Source of the DNA: Microbacterium sp. 4R-513
GTDB lineage: Bacteria; Actinomycetota; Actinomycetes; Actinomycetales; Microbacteriaceae
Direction of reading: 5' to 3'
Assembly: GCF_011046485.1 (NCBI RefSeq)
Contig: NZ_CP049256.1
Span: 3,844,001 to 3,908,000 of the forward strand
DNA length: 64,000 nt
Shown: positions 37,305-46,563 of the stretch, piece by piece
Numbering within the stretch: the first letter of the stretch is position 1
Layout: each line of letters starts with the position of its first letter
Position numbers and translations under genes: made by a program
Notes under the pieces: generated by a model
The model's database searches: none
What the model was told of the DNA's origin: nothing
What the model saw: only the letters and a program-made list of their open reading frames with translations

Positions 37305-37350
37305 GTAACCGACATGGTTATCTTTCCGGAAGAGTAACCACCCTGGTTAC
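37305..37350. promoter_or_regulatory. Twin TetR-type operators
   Basis: Two palindromes lie in the divergent spacer: GTAACC-GACAT-GGTTAT (37305-37321) and GTAACC-ACCCT-GGTTAC (37334-37350). Their centres are 29 bp apart. The layout fits two dimers of the adjacent TetR protein repressing both the transporter operon and its own gene. Confidence 0.75.
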
Positions 37351-37395
37351 GATTAGCAAGCCGACCGATGGGATGGAAGACTCGGGAGGGTGGAG

Positions 37396-38040
37396 ATGGA
37401 CGGCATGGATGCCTCGGCGACGGCGCCCTCGAGCGCACGTCCTCGCAGGCGAGGCCCGTACGCGACGACACCGGCGCGGCGAGCGCAGATCGTGCGCGCG
37501 GCCCTCGCGAGCATCGCCGAGCACGGCTACGAGCGGGCCTCGCTCCGCGACATCGCCGCGCGCGCCGACGTCACGCATGCCGCACTGCTGCGTCACTTCA
37601 CCGACAAGGGCGAACTCCTGGTCGCGGCACTCGCCCAGCGCGACGCCGACGACGAAGAGTTCGCGCGACACATCATGGAATCGCGCGTCCCCGCCGAGCA
37701 GGTGCTGTCCGCCGTGCTCAGGAACGAGTTCTCCCACCCCGAGCAGGGGCGCAACTGGCTGGCGATCACCGTCGCAGCAACCAACCCCGAGCATCCCGCC
37801 CACGAATTCTTCGTGGCGCGGCGCGAGCGGATGCGATCACACCTGTCGAGCCGACGCTTCGGGACGGACGAGGACGGCGAGGAACTCAGCGCCGACGACA
37901 AGGTCACGATGCTGGCGGCGATGATCGACGGCCTCCGCATCCAGGCCCTGATGGATCCCGATCACGACGTGCTGCCGCTGCTCGAGGTCTTCATGCGATT
38001 GATCGCAACACCGAACGTTGATCAGGAGCCACCTGCGTGA
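37396..38040 (+). CDS. TetR-family transcriptional regulator
   Basis: This 214-aa regulator has an N-terminal TetR DNA-binding domain (RRAQIVRAALASIAEHGYER...SLRDIAARADVTHAALLRHF, about 25-75) and a helical ligand-binding part. The basic PRRRGPYATT stretch before the HTH is common in actinobacterial sugar-responsive TetR proteins. It is divergent from the MFS-GH78-GH1 operon, and two GTAACC-N5-GGTTAC palindromes lie between them, so repression of that operon relieved by an imported glycoside is likely. ATG 37396 has GGGAGG upstream; GTG 37390 is an alternative start. A strong terminator follows. Confidence 0.88.
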   Translation: MDGMDASATAPSSARPRRRGPYATTPARRAQIVRAALASIAEHGYERASLRDIAARADVTHAALLRHFTDKGELLVAALAQRDADDEEFARHIMESRVPAEQVLSAVLRNEFSHPEQGRNWLAITVAATNPEHPAHEFFVARRERMRSHLSSRRFGTDEDGEELSADDKVTMLAAMIDGLRIQALMDPDHDVLPLLEVFMRLIATPNVDQEPPA

Positions 38041-38106
38041 TCCCCTAATGCCTCGGTTGCCTTGAGCCAGAGGCACCGCAAGTCGCAGCCATCGCCTGAA
38101 ACGACG

Positions 38107-38145
38107 AATCCCCGGTGAGACTTTGCAATCTCACCGGGGATTTTT
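38107..38145 (+). terminator. Rho-independent terminator after tetR
   Basis: Perfect 14-bp arms AATCCCCGGTGAGA (38107-38120) and TCTCACCGGGGATT (38129-38142) are followed by more T residues on the plus strand. It terminates tetR and lies where the minus-strand tRNA-Pro transcript would also end. Confidence 0.85.
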
Positions 38146-38153
38146 CTGAACCG

Positions 38154-38227
<74 letters not shown>

Positions 38228-38336
38228 ATGCCCGCGAGCGGACAACTCCCCCATCCTACCCGCTCCAACGGCCCGTCGCGAACCGAGCCGCGTGCGCCCT
38301 TGCCCGCTGTCGGAAGGGGCGGGTAGCTTCGCCGGC

Positions 38337-38918
38337 ATGCCGACGATCACGATCGAGCCCGCGACATCCGATCGCTTCGAAGACGTGGAGCACGCCTTCG
38401 AAGGCGGCGGTGACGGGCGCAGCTGCCAGTGCCAGTGGTTCACGCTGACGAATGCGGAGTGGAACCGCACGAACCAGGCGGAGCGGCGCGACCTCTTCGA
38501 GCAGGAGATGGTCGCCGGGCCTCCACCCGGCTTCGTCGCGTACGTCGACGGCGAGGCAGCGGGATGGGTTCGCGTCGGCCCCCGCACCGTGCACCGGCGC
38601 ATCGCCCGGACCAGATCGATCGCCGCCGCGACGGCGGAGCCCTTCGACGACGAATCGGTGTGGACGGTGAGCTGCTTCGTCGTGCGCAAGGAGCACCGCA
38701 ATCAAGGACTCAACGCCAGACTGCTCGACGCCGCCGTCGACCACGCCCGCAAGAGCGGCGCGCGCATCATCGAGGCCTACCCCGTCGACGGCAGCGCCGG
38801 CACGCACCGGGTCAACGACCTCTATCACGGCCTGCTCAGCACATTCGAGAACGCGGGCTTCCGCGAGGTGGCGAGGCACAAGCCCGACCGCCCGATCGTC
38901 ACGCTCGACCTGGCCTGA
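38337..38918 (+). CDS. GNAT-family N-acetyltransferase
   Basis: This 193-aa protein has a GNAT core: VWTVSCFVVRKEHRNQGLNARLL contains the strand-4 and acetyl-CoA pyrophosphate-binding motif (R/Q-x-x-G-x), and the N-terminal CQCQWFTLTNAEW motif is typical of a small GNAT subgroup with a conserved Cys-rich/WF segment. The substrate is unknown. ATG 38337 begins MPTITIEPA; the frame upstream runs into the tRNA and is not coding. It is followed 26 bp later by a membrane protein gene on the same strand. Confidence 0.82.
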   Translation: MPTITIEPATSDRFEDVEHAFEGGGDGRSCQCQWFTLTNAEWNRTNQAERRDLFEQEMVAGPPPGFVAYVDGEAAGWVRVGPRTVHRRIARTRSIAAATAEPFDDESVWTVSCFVVRKEHRNQGLNARLLDAAVDHARKSGARIIEAYPVDGSAGTHRVNDLYHGLLSTFENAGFREVARHKPDRPIVTLDLA

Positions 38919-38944
38919 CGGCGCTGCCGACCTACGATGGACCC

Positions 38945-39643
38945 GTGTCTTCCCTGCCTCGCGCGGGATGGTGGTGGGGCTTCACCCCGTACGCCGTCAT
39001 CGCCGTCCTTCACATCGGGGCGCTCGCGGTCGGTGCCGATGGCGTCGCCGGGGTCACCAAGCTCTGCCTGATGCCCCTTCTCGCGATCGGCGTGCTCTGG
39101 GCTGGGCGGGGGTCGCACTGGGGCACGCCCTACACGCTGCTCTTCCTCGCACTGGCCTTCTCCTGGCTCGGCGACGGCGCGGCGACGTTCTTCCCGGCCG
39201 CGCCGGAACTACCGACGATGCTCGCGTGCTTCGGGCTCACCCACCTCTGCTACATCTGGCTCTTCTGGCGGGTCCTCGCTGTGCGGCCGCTCCCCGCGTG
39301 GTCGGCGGTGTACGGGCTCTGGTGGATCCTTCTCCTCTTCGTCCTCTGGCCGCAGCTCGGCGCGCTTCTGATCCCGGTCGCGCTCTACGGCCTCGTGCTC
39401 GGTGGAACGGCGGCCGCGGCATCCCGTTGCCATCCGCTGATCGCATGGGGTGGCGCGTTCTTTCTCGCCTCGGACACGATCCTCGCCTTCCGTCTCTTCA
39501 CTCCTGACGCGATGCCCGGCTGGACGAGCCCTCTCGTGATGCTCACCTACTGCCTCGGGCAGGGGCTCATCGCGATCGGTGTCGTCGTGGCCGACCGACT
39601 CGGCACCGCGAGGCCGCAGCGCACGAATGCGGAGTCGGTATGA
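38945..39643 (+). CDS. YhhN-family membrane protein (lysoplasmalogenase-like)
   Basis: This 232-aa protein has about seven or eight hydrophobic helices and the YhhN/TMEM86 pattern, including FSWLGDGAA with conserved Asp and FFLASDTILAF. Animal TMEM86 members hydrolyse lysoplasmalogen; bacterial function is poorly known, so the activity is only suggested by family. It starts with GTG 38945 and its stop overlaps the following S4 gene by 4 bp. Confidence 0.8.
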   Translation: MSSLPRAGWWWGFTPYAVIAVLHIGALAVGADGVAGVTKLCLMPLLAIGVLWAGRGSHWGTPYTLLFLALAFSWLGDGAATFFPAAPELPTMLACFGLTHLCYIWLFWRVLAVRPLPAWSAVYGLWWILLLFVLWPQLGALLIPVALYGLVLGGTAAAASRCHPLIAWGGAFFLASDTILAFRLFTPDAMPGWTSPLVMLTYCLGQGLIAIGVVVADRLGTARPQRTNAESV

Positions 39644-40011
39644 GCGGGGCATCGGCGCGCGTGGACGCGTGGCTCTGGGCGGTACGGGTCTATAAGACGC
39701 GGTCCGCCGCGACGACGGCCTGCCGTGCGGGCCACGTGCGCGTCAACGGCGACCGGGCGAAAGCCGCTCAGCCTGTCCGGCCGGGGGACGAACTGCGCGT
39801 CCGCATCTCGGGCTTCGACCGGATCCTCGTCGTGAAGCAGCCGATCACGAAGCGGGTGGGCGCCGCCGTCGCAGCCGAGGCGGTGGAGGACAAGACGCCC
39901 CCGCCGCCACCACGAGAGCTGACGGCATTCGTCCCGATGCGGGACCGCGGTGCGGGCCGGCCGACCAAGCGGGAACGGCGCGACATCGATCGACTTCGCG
40001 GACGGGAGTGA
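39640..40011 (+). CDS. hslR: S4-domain RNA-binding protein (HslR-like)
   Basis: This 123-aa protein has an S4 domain at about 6-65 (RVDAWLWAVRVYKTRSAA, GHVRVNGDRAKAAQPVRPGD) and a basic C-terminal tail ending RPTKRERRDIDRLRG. This is the Hsp15/HslR layout. Hsp15 binds stalled 50S subunits carrying nascent peptidyl-tRNA in E. coli. Length and tail composition agree. It is co-transcribed with the YhhN gene. Confidence 0.82.
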   Translation: MSGASARVDAWLWAVRVYKTRSAATTACRAGHVRVNGDRAKAAQPVRPGDELRVRISGFDRILVVKQPITKRVGAAVAAEAVEDKTPPPPPRELTAFVPMRDRGAGRPTKRERRDIDRLRGRE

Positions 40012-40067
40012 GACCGCGGTTCCACACCGAGAGCACAGTCAATGCCGGCGCGTCCCACGCACCAGGG

Positions 40068-41003
40068 TCAGGCGTTCGACTGCTCGTGAAGGTCGAGCAG
40101 ATCGAGCAGCCAGCGCGTGCCGCGGACGGATGCCCCGGCATTCGTCACCCGTTCCGCCAGCTCGCGATCGCTTGTGACGACGGTCACACGCCTTCCCCCG
40201 TCGACGAGGCGACGGGTCTCGGCGACGATCGCATCGTCTCCGGATGCTTCGGCACGGACGACCGAGACGGCACCCGCGGGATCGGCCGACGTGGATACGA
40301 CATCGCGCGCATGTCCTTCCACGATCACCGACCACTCGGGGAACCAGGTGTGCTCGGGAAGGTCGATCGCCTCAGCGGCGATCCCCGACACGGTGAGCCC
40401 GACGATCCGGGACAGCAGTCGCTCGGCGGCCCCGGCCCGGTCGCGCCACCAGCCGTCCGGGACGGAGCCGAACACGTTCGCTGCGTCGACCACGACGGCC
40501 GGACGCACCTCGAGGAGCGGTTCGAGCCGGGCCCACGAATCGGCGAAGCCCGGATGGAGGGGACGCTCGGCGACCTGTCCCTCGGGGACCCACGCGAGCT
40601 CGTGGCTCTCGGGGTCGGAGATCAGTGGCTCGAACGGCGTCACGACGTCGCCCACGAGGGTCGTGTAGCTCCAGTAGCCGAGATCCAGCACGCTCAGCAG
40701 ACGCGGTCGGATCGAGGCATCCGGGACACCCGCCTCTTCGGCGGCCTCGCGGAGCGCGCCGTCGCACGCCGACTCGTTCTCGTGCCGGGCGCCGCCGGGC
40801 AGCGCCCACGTGTCGCCGAAATGGCTCCAGGTGACACGGTGCTGCAGCAGCACGCCGCGGTCGGCGTCCACGGCGAGAAGCCCGGCGGCGCCGAAGCGGC
40901 CCCAGTAGCGCGTTCCATCCGGAGCCACGACCCACGCGTCGCCCGGGTCGCGCGGACCCGTAGGGCGGCGCGGCTCACCGGGTGCGGGCGGCTCGATGGT
41001 CAC
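40068..41003 (-). CDS. Nudix hydrolase fused to a NYN/PIN-like nuclease domain
   Basis: This 311-aa protein is a two-domain fusion. Residues about 20-160 are a Nudix domain with a complete box from G71 to V93 (E77, R85, E86, E89, E90 all present), expected to cleave a nucleoside diphosphate derivative. Residues about 168-305 begin PAVVVDAANVFGS and continue to GDDAIVAETRRL and VTVVTSDRELAERV, which matches NYN/PIN-type RNase folds with conserved acidic residues. The pairing suggests removal of a nucleotide or RNA-end group together with RNA cleavage, but this is inference. It is divergent from the frameshifted GNAT gene. Confidence 0.85.
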   Translation of the reverse strand: MTIEPPAPGEPRRPTGPRDPGDAWVVAPDGTRYWGRFGAAGLLAVDADRGVLLQHRVTWSHFGDTWALPGGARHENESACDGALREAAEEAGVPDASIRPRLLSVLDLGYWSYTTLVGDVVTPFEPLISDPESHELAWVPEGQVAERPLHPGFADSWARLEPLLEVRPAVVVDAANVFGSVPDGWWRDRAGAAERLLSRIVGLTVSGIAAEAIDLPEHTWFPEWSVIVEGHARDVVSTSADPAGAVSVVRAEASGDDAIVAETRRLVDGGRRVTVVTSDRELAERVTNAGASVRGTRWLLDLLDLHEQSNA

Positions 41004-41138
41004 CCGTCCAGCCTGTCACACTGCTCAGCGTGCGGCTCGGCCGCATGTCCCGCCGTGACGGCCCGAGCGGTCCAGCCACGGTGCGGCGGACCGCTCGATC
41101 GCCTGCGCGATGTCGCCTGCTCCGAACAGAATGGCGCG

Positions 41139-41559
41139 ATGGACATCGACTTCGACGACGATCGGGCCCGCGTCCAGCGGGATGCCGTGTGGCGATGGCT
41201 CTCGACCGAGGCGTACTGGGGTGGCTGGCGCACCCGCGACGACCTCGAGGCTCAGCTGGACTCGGCGTGGCGCGTCGTGGGCGTCTACCGGCGCGACACC
41301 GGCGAGCAGGTCGGCTTCGCGCGCGCGGTCTCCGACGGAGTCGGCTTCGCCTACCTCGCCGACGTCTACGTCGTCGGCGAGCACTCAGGACGGGGGGCTC
41401 GCGCAGCGCATGCTCTCGCTCATGATCGACGAGGGTCCGGGCGCGGACTTCCGCTGGGTGCTCTTCACCCGCGACGCGCACAGCCTCTACGAGCGGTTCG
41501 GCTTCGCGGCTCCCGATGAGACGGCGATGGTGCGACCCGCGGCATCCCGGATGCGCTGA
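41139..41559 (+). pseudogene. GNAT acetyltransferase with a +1 frameshift in a G run
   Basis: The first part (MDIDFDDDRARVQRDAVWRW to YVVGEHSGRG) and the second part (GLAQRMLSLMIDEGPGADF to the stop at 41559) are a single small GNAT protein of about 139 residues. They lie in adjacent frames. The break is at a run of six G residues near 41393-41398; removing one G restores ...GRGLAQRM, the acetyl-CoA-binding loop. It may be a true mutation, phase variation or a sequence error. The gene converges on der, with 3 bp between stops. Confidence 0.8.
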
Positions 41560-41562
41560 GCG

Positions 41563-43089
41563 TCAGCGCTGCCTGCGCTCGCGCACCCGCATGTTGATCA
41601 CGATCGGCGAGCCCTCGAAGCCGAAGATCTCGCGGAGGCGGCGCTGGATGAACCGGCGGTAGCCCTGATCGAGGAAGCCCGTCGTGAACAGGACGAAGGT
41701 GGGCGGACGGGTTGCGGCCTGCGTGCCGAACAGGATGCGCGGCTGCTTGCCCCCGCGGACGGGGTGCGGGTGCTCCGCGACGAGCTCCGCCAGGAACGCG
41801 TTGAACTTGCCCGTCGGGATGCGCTGATCCCATGAGGTGAGGGCGGTCTCGAGCGCCGGTACGAGCTTGTCGAGATGTCGGCCGGTCCGAGCCGAGATGT
41901 TGACGCGCGGAGCCCACGAGACGTGTGCGAGGTCCTGCTCGATCTCGCGCTCGAGGTAGCGACGGCGATCGATGTTCTCCATGTCGTCGTCGTTCAGGCG
42001 GTCCCACTTGTTGAACGCGAGCACCAGAGCGCGGCCCGACTCGAGCACCAGGTCGATGATGCGGATGTCCTGCTCACTGAGCGTCTCGCTGACGTCGAGG
42101 ACGACGACGGCCACTTCGGCCTTCTCGAGCGCCGCGGAGGTGCGGAGGGACGCGTAGAAGTCGGCGCCTTGCGAGAGATGCACGCGACGACGGATGCCGG
42201 CGGTGTCGACGAAGCGCCACAGCTTGCCGCCGAGCTCGACGATCTCGTCGACCGGGTCGCGCGTCGTGCCGGCGAGCTCGTTGACGACGACGCGCTCCTC
42301 CCCCGCCGCCTTGTTGAGGAGCGAGGACTTGCCGACGTTGGGTCGACCGAGGATGGCGACCCGGCGGGGGCCGCCGATCTCCTGCTTCGCGACGGCCGAC
42401 GTCTCGGGGAGCACCTTCATGATCTCGTCGAGAAGGTCGGCGACACCGCGCCCGTGGATCGCCGAGACGGGCCACGGCTGATCGAGGCCGAGGTTCCACA
42501 GGGCGGCTGCCTCTGGCTCCTGGCGGGCGTCGTCGATCTTGTTGGCGACGAGGAAGACGGGCTTGCCGCTCTTGCGGAGCAGTCGCACAACGTGCTCGTC
42601 GGTCGAGGTGGCGCCGACCATCGCGTCGACGACGAAGAGCACGACGTCCGACAGGTCGATCGCGACCTCGGCCTGCGCCGCGACGGAGCGGTCGATGCCG
42701 CGGGCGTCGGGCTCCCATCCGCCGGTGTCGACGATCGTGAAGCGGCGGCCGAGCCATTCCGCCTTGTACGTCACGCGGTCGCGCGTGACGCCCGGCGTGT
42801 CCTCCACGACGGCCTCGCGTCGGCCGAGGATGCGGTTCACGAGGGCAGACTTGCCCACGTTCGGGCGGCCGACGATCGCGACCACGGGAAGGGCCGGCAG
42901 GTACTCGATGCCGTCCTCGCCCAGCGTGACGCCGGCGAGAAGCTCGGCATCCTCGTCGTCGAGTTCGTAGTCCGAGAGCGACGCGCGCAGGGTTTCGGCC
43001 CGCTGCTCGGCGAGGTCCTCGTCGATGTCGGCGAGGCGCTCCGCCAGCTGGTCCGGCCCGCCTTCGTACTCGTCGTCTTCAGCACCCAT
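41563..43089 (-). CDS. der: Ribosome biogenesis GTPase Der (EngA)
   Basis: This 508-aa protein has two tandem GTPase domains, each with the P-loop GRPNVGKS (about residues 74-81 and 248-255), [15 protein letters not shown] switch regions, DTGG/DTAG, and NKID/NKWD specificity motifs. A C-terminal KH-like domain follows. An acidic N-terminal extension of about 65 residues is typical of actinobacterial Der. It acts in 50S subunit maturation. Its ATG overlaps the cmk stop, so cmk-der is one transcript as in other actinobacteria. Confidence 0.97.
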   Translation of the reverse strand: MGAEDDEYEGGPDQLAERLADIDEDLAEQRAETLRASLSDYELDDEDAELLAGVTLGEDGIEYLPALPVVAIVGRPNVGKSALVNRILGRREAVVEDTPGVTRDRVTYKAEWLGRRFTIVDTGGWEPDARGIDRSVAAQAEVAIDLSDVVLFVVDAMVGATSTDEHVVRLLRKSGKPVFLVANKIDDARQEPEAAALWNLGLDQPWPVSAIHGRGVADLLDEIMKVLPETSAVAKQEIGGPRRVAILGRPNVGKSSLLNKAAGEERVVVNELAGTTRDPVDEIVELGGKLWRFVDTAGIRRRVHLSQGADFYASLRTSAALEKAEVAVVVLDVSETLSEQDIRIIDLVLESGRALVLAFNKWDRLNDDDMENIDRRRYLEREIEQDLAHVSWAPRVNISARTGRHLDKLVPALETALTSWDQRIPTGKFNAFLAELVAEHPHPVRGGKQPRILFGTQAATRPPTFVLFTTGFLDQGYRRFIQRRLREIFGFEGSPIVINMRVRERRQR

Positions 43090-43826
43090 CAGGCACCGTC
43101 TCCTTTCCGAGGCGCGGCGGCCCCGCTGAGCGTGCTGCGCACGACGTCGAGCACGGCCTCGACGGTCTGATCGAAATCGAGATCGGTCGAGTCCACCACG
43201 GTGACGCCGGGCGCGGCCGTGAGGAAGTCGACGACCTTGGCGTCCGAGGCATCCCGCCGATGCAGCGCCTGGGTCACCGCGTCGGCGTCATGCGAGACGA
43301 GCTCGGCGACGCGGCGCGCCGCGCGGACATCGGGGTCTGCGGTGAGGAGGATCCGCACGGGAGCGTCAGGTGCGACGACCGTGGTGATGTCCCGGCCCTC
43401 CACGACGACTCCGGGGCGGCCGGACTTCGCGATCAGGGCGCGGAACAGCGCGTTGACCGTCTGGCGCACCGCCGGAACCCGGGCGACGCCGCTCACGGCA
43501 TCCGTCACCCTCGGCTCGCGGATCGCCGCGGTCACGTCCGTCGATCCGACCCGCACCCAGTAGTCGTCCGGATCGAGCGAGATCGCGTACTCGAAGTCGC
43601 CGGCGACATCGAGCACCGCGGAAGAGTCGGAGGTGTCGGCGCCGTGCGCGAGCGCGTGCCAGGCGAGCGCCCGGTAGGCGGCCCCCGTGTCGAGGTAACC
43701 GTAGCCGAGGGCCCGCGCCGCGCGCTTGGCCACGCTGGACTTGCCGCTCCCGGCCGGACCGTCCATCGCCACCACGATGGGCTCGCTCACGGCCGCTTCG
43801 ACCGTCGGGCGGAACATCTCAGTCAT
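43089..43826 (-). CDS. cmk: Cytidylate kinase
   Basis: This 245-aa P-loop kinase shows [21 protein letters not shown] (Walker A, about 20-36), [16 protein letters not shown], a [16 protein letters not shown] segment and RRDASDAKV near the lid. It phosphorylates CMP/dCMP. ATG 43826 overlaps the tyrA stop by 8 bp; an internal ATG at 43817 is an alternative. It sits between tyrA and der. Confidence 0.95.
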   Translation of the reverse strand: MTEMFRPTVEAAVSEPIVVAMDGPAGSGKSSVAKRAARALGYGYLDTGAAYRALAWHALAHGADTSDSSAVLDVAGDFEYAISLDPDDYWVRVGSTDVTAAIREPRVTDAVSGVARVPAVRQTVNALFRALIAKSGRPGVVVEGRDITTVVAPDAPVRILLTADPDVRAARRVAELVSHDADAVTQALHRRDASDAKVVDFLTAAPGVTVVDSTDLDFDQTVEAVLDVVRSTLSGAAAPRKGDGA

Positions 43827-44928
43827 TGACACTCGCAATCCTCCAGCCTCGGGCCTCGAGCCCCTCGATGGCGCCGCGAACGGCGCTCGGCACGACCGAG
43901 ATCTCGGCGAGGCCGAATTGCGCGCCCGGCGAATGCTCGAGGCGCAGGTCTTCCACGTTGACGCCGAGTTCGCCGAGCTCGCCGAAGAGACGGCCGAGCT
44001 GTCCTGGCGTGTCGTCGACCATGACGACGAGGCTCTCGAAGCGACGGTTCTGCCCGTGCTTGCCGGGCAGCCGCTCGACGCCGTCGTTGCCGCGCCGGAT
44101 CGTGTCCGCGACGGCTCGCCGGGAGCCGGGGGCATCAGGTTCCCGCAGGGCATCGGCCACGGCCGAGAGGTCGGCGGCGAGCGCGTCGAGCACCTCGATG
44201 ACCGGCGCCGAGTTCGCGCCGAGGATCTGCACCCAGAGTTCGGGGGCGGATGCCGCGATCCGCGTCGTGTCGCGGACGCCCTGGCCCGCCAGGCGAAGCG
44301 AGCCGTCGGGGGCGTCGATGAACCGACCCGCGAGGAGGCTTGCGACGAGCTGCGGCACATGCGACACGAGTGCGACGGCGCGGTCGTGCTCCTCCGGACT
44401 CATCTCGATCGGCGTGGCGCCGAGATCCAGCGCAAGGCCCTCGACGAGGGCGAGATCGGATGCCGAGGTCTCGCCGTCGCGGCAGACGACCCACGGGCGA
44501 CCGATGAAGATGTCGGCCCGGGCCGCGATGGCCCCGCCCCGCTCGCGCCCCGCGAGCGGGTGCGAGCCGATGTAGCGGTGCAGATCGACGCCGCGTTCCC
44601 GCAGCGTGGTCAACGGCTCGAGCTTGACGCTCGCGACATCCGTCACGACCGCTCGCGGATAGCGGGAGAGCTCCCTCTCGATGACGTCCGCCGTCACGTC
44701 CGGCGGCACGGCGACGACCACGAGGACGGGGTCGTCGTCGTCGCGCGCGGCTCGCCCGGCGCCGTAGTCGACGGCGAGGCGCAGCTGCGCGGGCGAGGTG
44801 TCGTCGAGTGCGACGTCGACGCCGTGGGCCGTCAGCGCGTGGCCGATGCTCGACCCGAGAAGCCCGGCACCGACGATGCGCACGGGTCCCTGCACGCGGG
44901 CCGAGAGCGCGCCCGTCGTCTCGCTCAC
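43819..44928 (-). CDS. tyrA: Prephenate dehydrogenase with C-terminal ACT domain
   Basis: This 369-aa enzyme has the NAD-binding motif [10 protein letters not shown] at about 21-30, the [12 protein letters not shown] segment with the catalytic His, and an all-helical C-terminal dimer domain. A C-terminal ACT domain (about 295-369, [17 protein letters not shown]) indicates tyrosine feedback regulation. It converts prephenate to 4-hydroxyphenylpyruvate for tyrosine synthesis. GTG 44928 overlaps the rluB stop by 4 bp. Confidence 0.93.
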   Translation of the reverse strand: MSETTGALSARVQGPVRIVGAGLLGSSIGHALTAHGVDVALDDTSPAQLRLAVDYGAGRAARDDDDPVLVVVAVPPDVTADVIERELSRYPRAVVTDVASVKLEPLTTLRERGVDLHRYIGSHPLAGRERGGAIAARADIFIGRPWVVCRDGETSASDLALVEGLALDLGATPIEMSPEEHDRAVALVSHVPQLVASLLAGRFIDAPDGSLRLAGQGVRDTTRIAASAPELWVQILGANSAPVIEVLDALAADLSAVADALREPDAPGSRRAVADTIRRGNDGVERLPGKHGQNRRFESLVVMVDDTPGQLGRLFGELGELGVNVEDLRLEHSPGAQFGLAEISVVPSAVRGAIEGLEARGWRIASVND

Positions 44929-45749
44929 CGTGTCTCCTGGTCCCCCGGCGACGTCTCGTCCGTCGCCTGGCGCGAGGGTGTGTCGGTCGCGCCGCTGTCA
45001 CGGCGCGCAAGAGTGAGGAGCGCGCCGCGTTCCACCTTAGTCAACTCGCGTGCCCGGCCCACTGGGAGGGTTCCCAGGTGCAGCGGCCCGAACTGGCGGC
45101 GGACGAGTTCGACGACCGGATGCCCCACCTCGGCCATCATGCGCCGAACGATGCGATTGCGGCCCGAGTGGAGCGTCAGCTCGACGAGCGAGCCGCCCTC
45201 GGCGTCGGAGGTCGAGAGCAGCCGCGCCTTGTCGGCGGCGATGGGGCCGTCTTCCAGATCGACGCCCTTCGTGAGGCGCTGGATCGTCTGAGGCGTGACA
45301 CGCCCTTCGACCTTCGCGATGTAGACCTTGGTGACGCCGAACGACGGATGCGCCAGCACATGGGCGAGCTCACCGTCGTTCGTGAGGACGAGGAGGCCGC
45401 TCGTGTCGGCGTCGAGGCGGCCGACGTTGTAGAGCCGCTCGGTCCACTCCTTGGTGTAGCGGCGCAGATCGGGGCGCCCGCGGTCGTCCTTCATCGAGCT
45501 GACGATCCCGCGCGGCTTGTTGAGCATGACGTAGCGCTTCGACTGGTCGAGCTGCACAGCCGTGCCGTCGACGTCGACGAGGTCGTTGTCGGGGTCGATG
45601 CGCGAGCCGAGCTCGGTCACGACCACGCCGTTCACCCGGACGCGCCCCTCGACGATCAGCTGCTCCGCCACGCGCCGGGATGCGACGCCCGCGTTCGCGA
45701 GGACCTTCTGCAGCCGGACGCCCTCAGTGTTCTCGAAGCCATCGCTCAT
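44925..45749 (-). CDS. rluB: Ribosomal RNA large-subunit pseudouridine synthase B family
   Basis: This 274-aa enzyme has an N-terminal S4 domain (VRLQKVLANAGVASRRVAEQL, about 11-70) and the RsuA/RluB catalytic core with GRLDADTSGLLVLTNDG holding the catalytic Asp, plus SGRNRIVRRMMAEVGHPV. It isomerises a 23S rRNA uridine. Length and gene position after scpB are the actinobacterial norm. Here a 167-bp insertion separates it from scpB. Confidence 0.92.
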   Translation of the reverse strand: MSDGFENTEGVRLQKVLANAGVASRRVAEQLIVEGRVRVNGVVVTELGSRIDPDNDLVDVDGTAVQLDQSKRYVMLNKPRGIVSSMKDDRGRPDLRRYTKEWTERLYNVGRLDADTSGLLVLTNDGELAHVLAHPSFGVTKVYIAKVEGRVTPQTIQRLTKGVDLEDGPIAADKARLLSTSDAEGGSLVELTLHSGRNRIVRRMMAEVGHPVVELVRRQFGPLHLGTLPVGRARELTKVERGALLTLARRDSGATDTPSRQATDETSPGDQETR

Positions 45750-45927
45750 CGGACGACCTCCTTGGTCTGCAGAGCCGCTGTCTGCCCGGCTCCCCCCTGC
45801 ATGTCCCTCGTCTGCAGAGCCGCTGTCTGCCCGGCTCCCCCCTGCATGTCCCGAAGTTGGTCGGTTACAGCCCGGCAGAGCGGCGAATTTCGGGACACGG
45901 AAGACCTTGGCATCATCGGACGACCTC
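45746..45927. repeat. REP-like insertion flanked by a 15-bp duplication
   Basis: The scpB-rluB junction is split by an element flanked by identical 15-mers TCATCGGACGACCTC (45746-45760 and 45913-45927). It contains two 43-base direct copies (45765-45807 and 45810-45852, period 45) that would read RDMQGGAGQTAALQT on the minus strand, plus an inverted pair TGTCCCGAA/TTCGGGACA spanning about 45848-45900. No transposase gene is inside. It is like REP/MITE-type elements. Confidence 0.8.
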
Positions 45928-46563
45928 GTCGAAGCCGTCGGACCCGTCGTCGAGGAGCGGCGAGATATGCGGCAGCTCGTCGAGCGAGTTGATGCCGAGG
46001 TTCACGAGCAGCGCGTCGGTCGTCGCGTAGTGGATCGCGCCGGTATCGGGGTCGGTGAACGCCTCGGTGATGAGTCCCCGCGCGAGGAGCGTCCGCACGA
46101 CCGAATCGACGTTGACGGCGCGGATCGACGCCACCTGACCTCGGGTGACCGGCTGCTTGTAGGCGATGACCGCGAGCGTCTCGAGCGCTGCCTGCGAGAG
46201 GCGCGACGGCGCCTGCGCGTTGACGAACTCCGACACGAGGTCGTCGTGCTCCTCGCGGACGTAAAGGCGCCACCCTCCCCCGACCTCGCGCAGCTCGAAG
46301 CCGCGGCGCGGTCCGCCGGTGAGGCCGTCGTAGTCCTCGACAAGGCCCTCGATCGCCTGGCGGACGGCGGGTACGGGTGCGCCGACGGCCGTCGCGAGTG
46401 CGACGAGGCTCTGCGGCTCCTCCACGATCAGCAGGATCGCCTCCAGCCGGCGGGCGACGGATGCCTCGTCCCGCGCCCCCGTCGGCGCGGTGTCCGCCGC
46501 GTTCTCGGCCGCCGCGGCATCCGTCCCCTCCTCGGCGCTCGTGGCGGAAACGTCATCGGTCAT
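45913..46563 (-). CDS. scpB: Segregation and condensation protein B
   Basis: This 216-aa protein has the paired winged-helix layout of ScpB, with SQAALETLAVIAYKQPVTRGQV and VRTLLARGLITEA, preceded by an Ala/acidic N-terminal tail of about 35 residues. It partners ScpA and the SMC ATPase in chromosome condensation. ATG 46563 overlaps the scpA stop by 11 bp. Its stop codon lies inside the 15-bp duplication that flanks the REP-like insertion. Confidence 0.94.
   Translation of the reverse strand: MTDDVSATSAEEGTDAAAAENAADTAPTGARDEASVARRLEAILLIVEEPQSLVALATAVGAPVPAVRQAIEGLVEDYDGLTGGPRRGFELREVGGGWRLYVREEHDDLVSEFVNAQAPSRLSQAALETLAVIAYKQPVTRGQVASIRAVNVDSVVRTLLARGLITEAFTDPDTGAIHYATTDALLVNLGINSLDELPHISPLLDDGSDGFDEVVR

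Noticed and set aside
45746..46273. A 175-codon minus-strand frame including the MQGGAGQTAALQT repeat
   Set aside because: Most of it overlaps scpB in another frame, and the repeat part belongs to the REP-like element. A separate protein is not supported.
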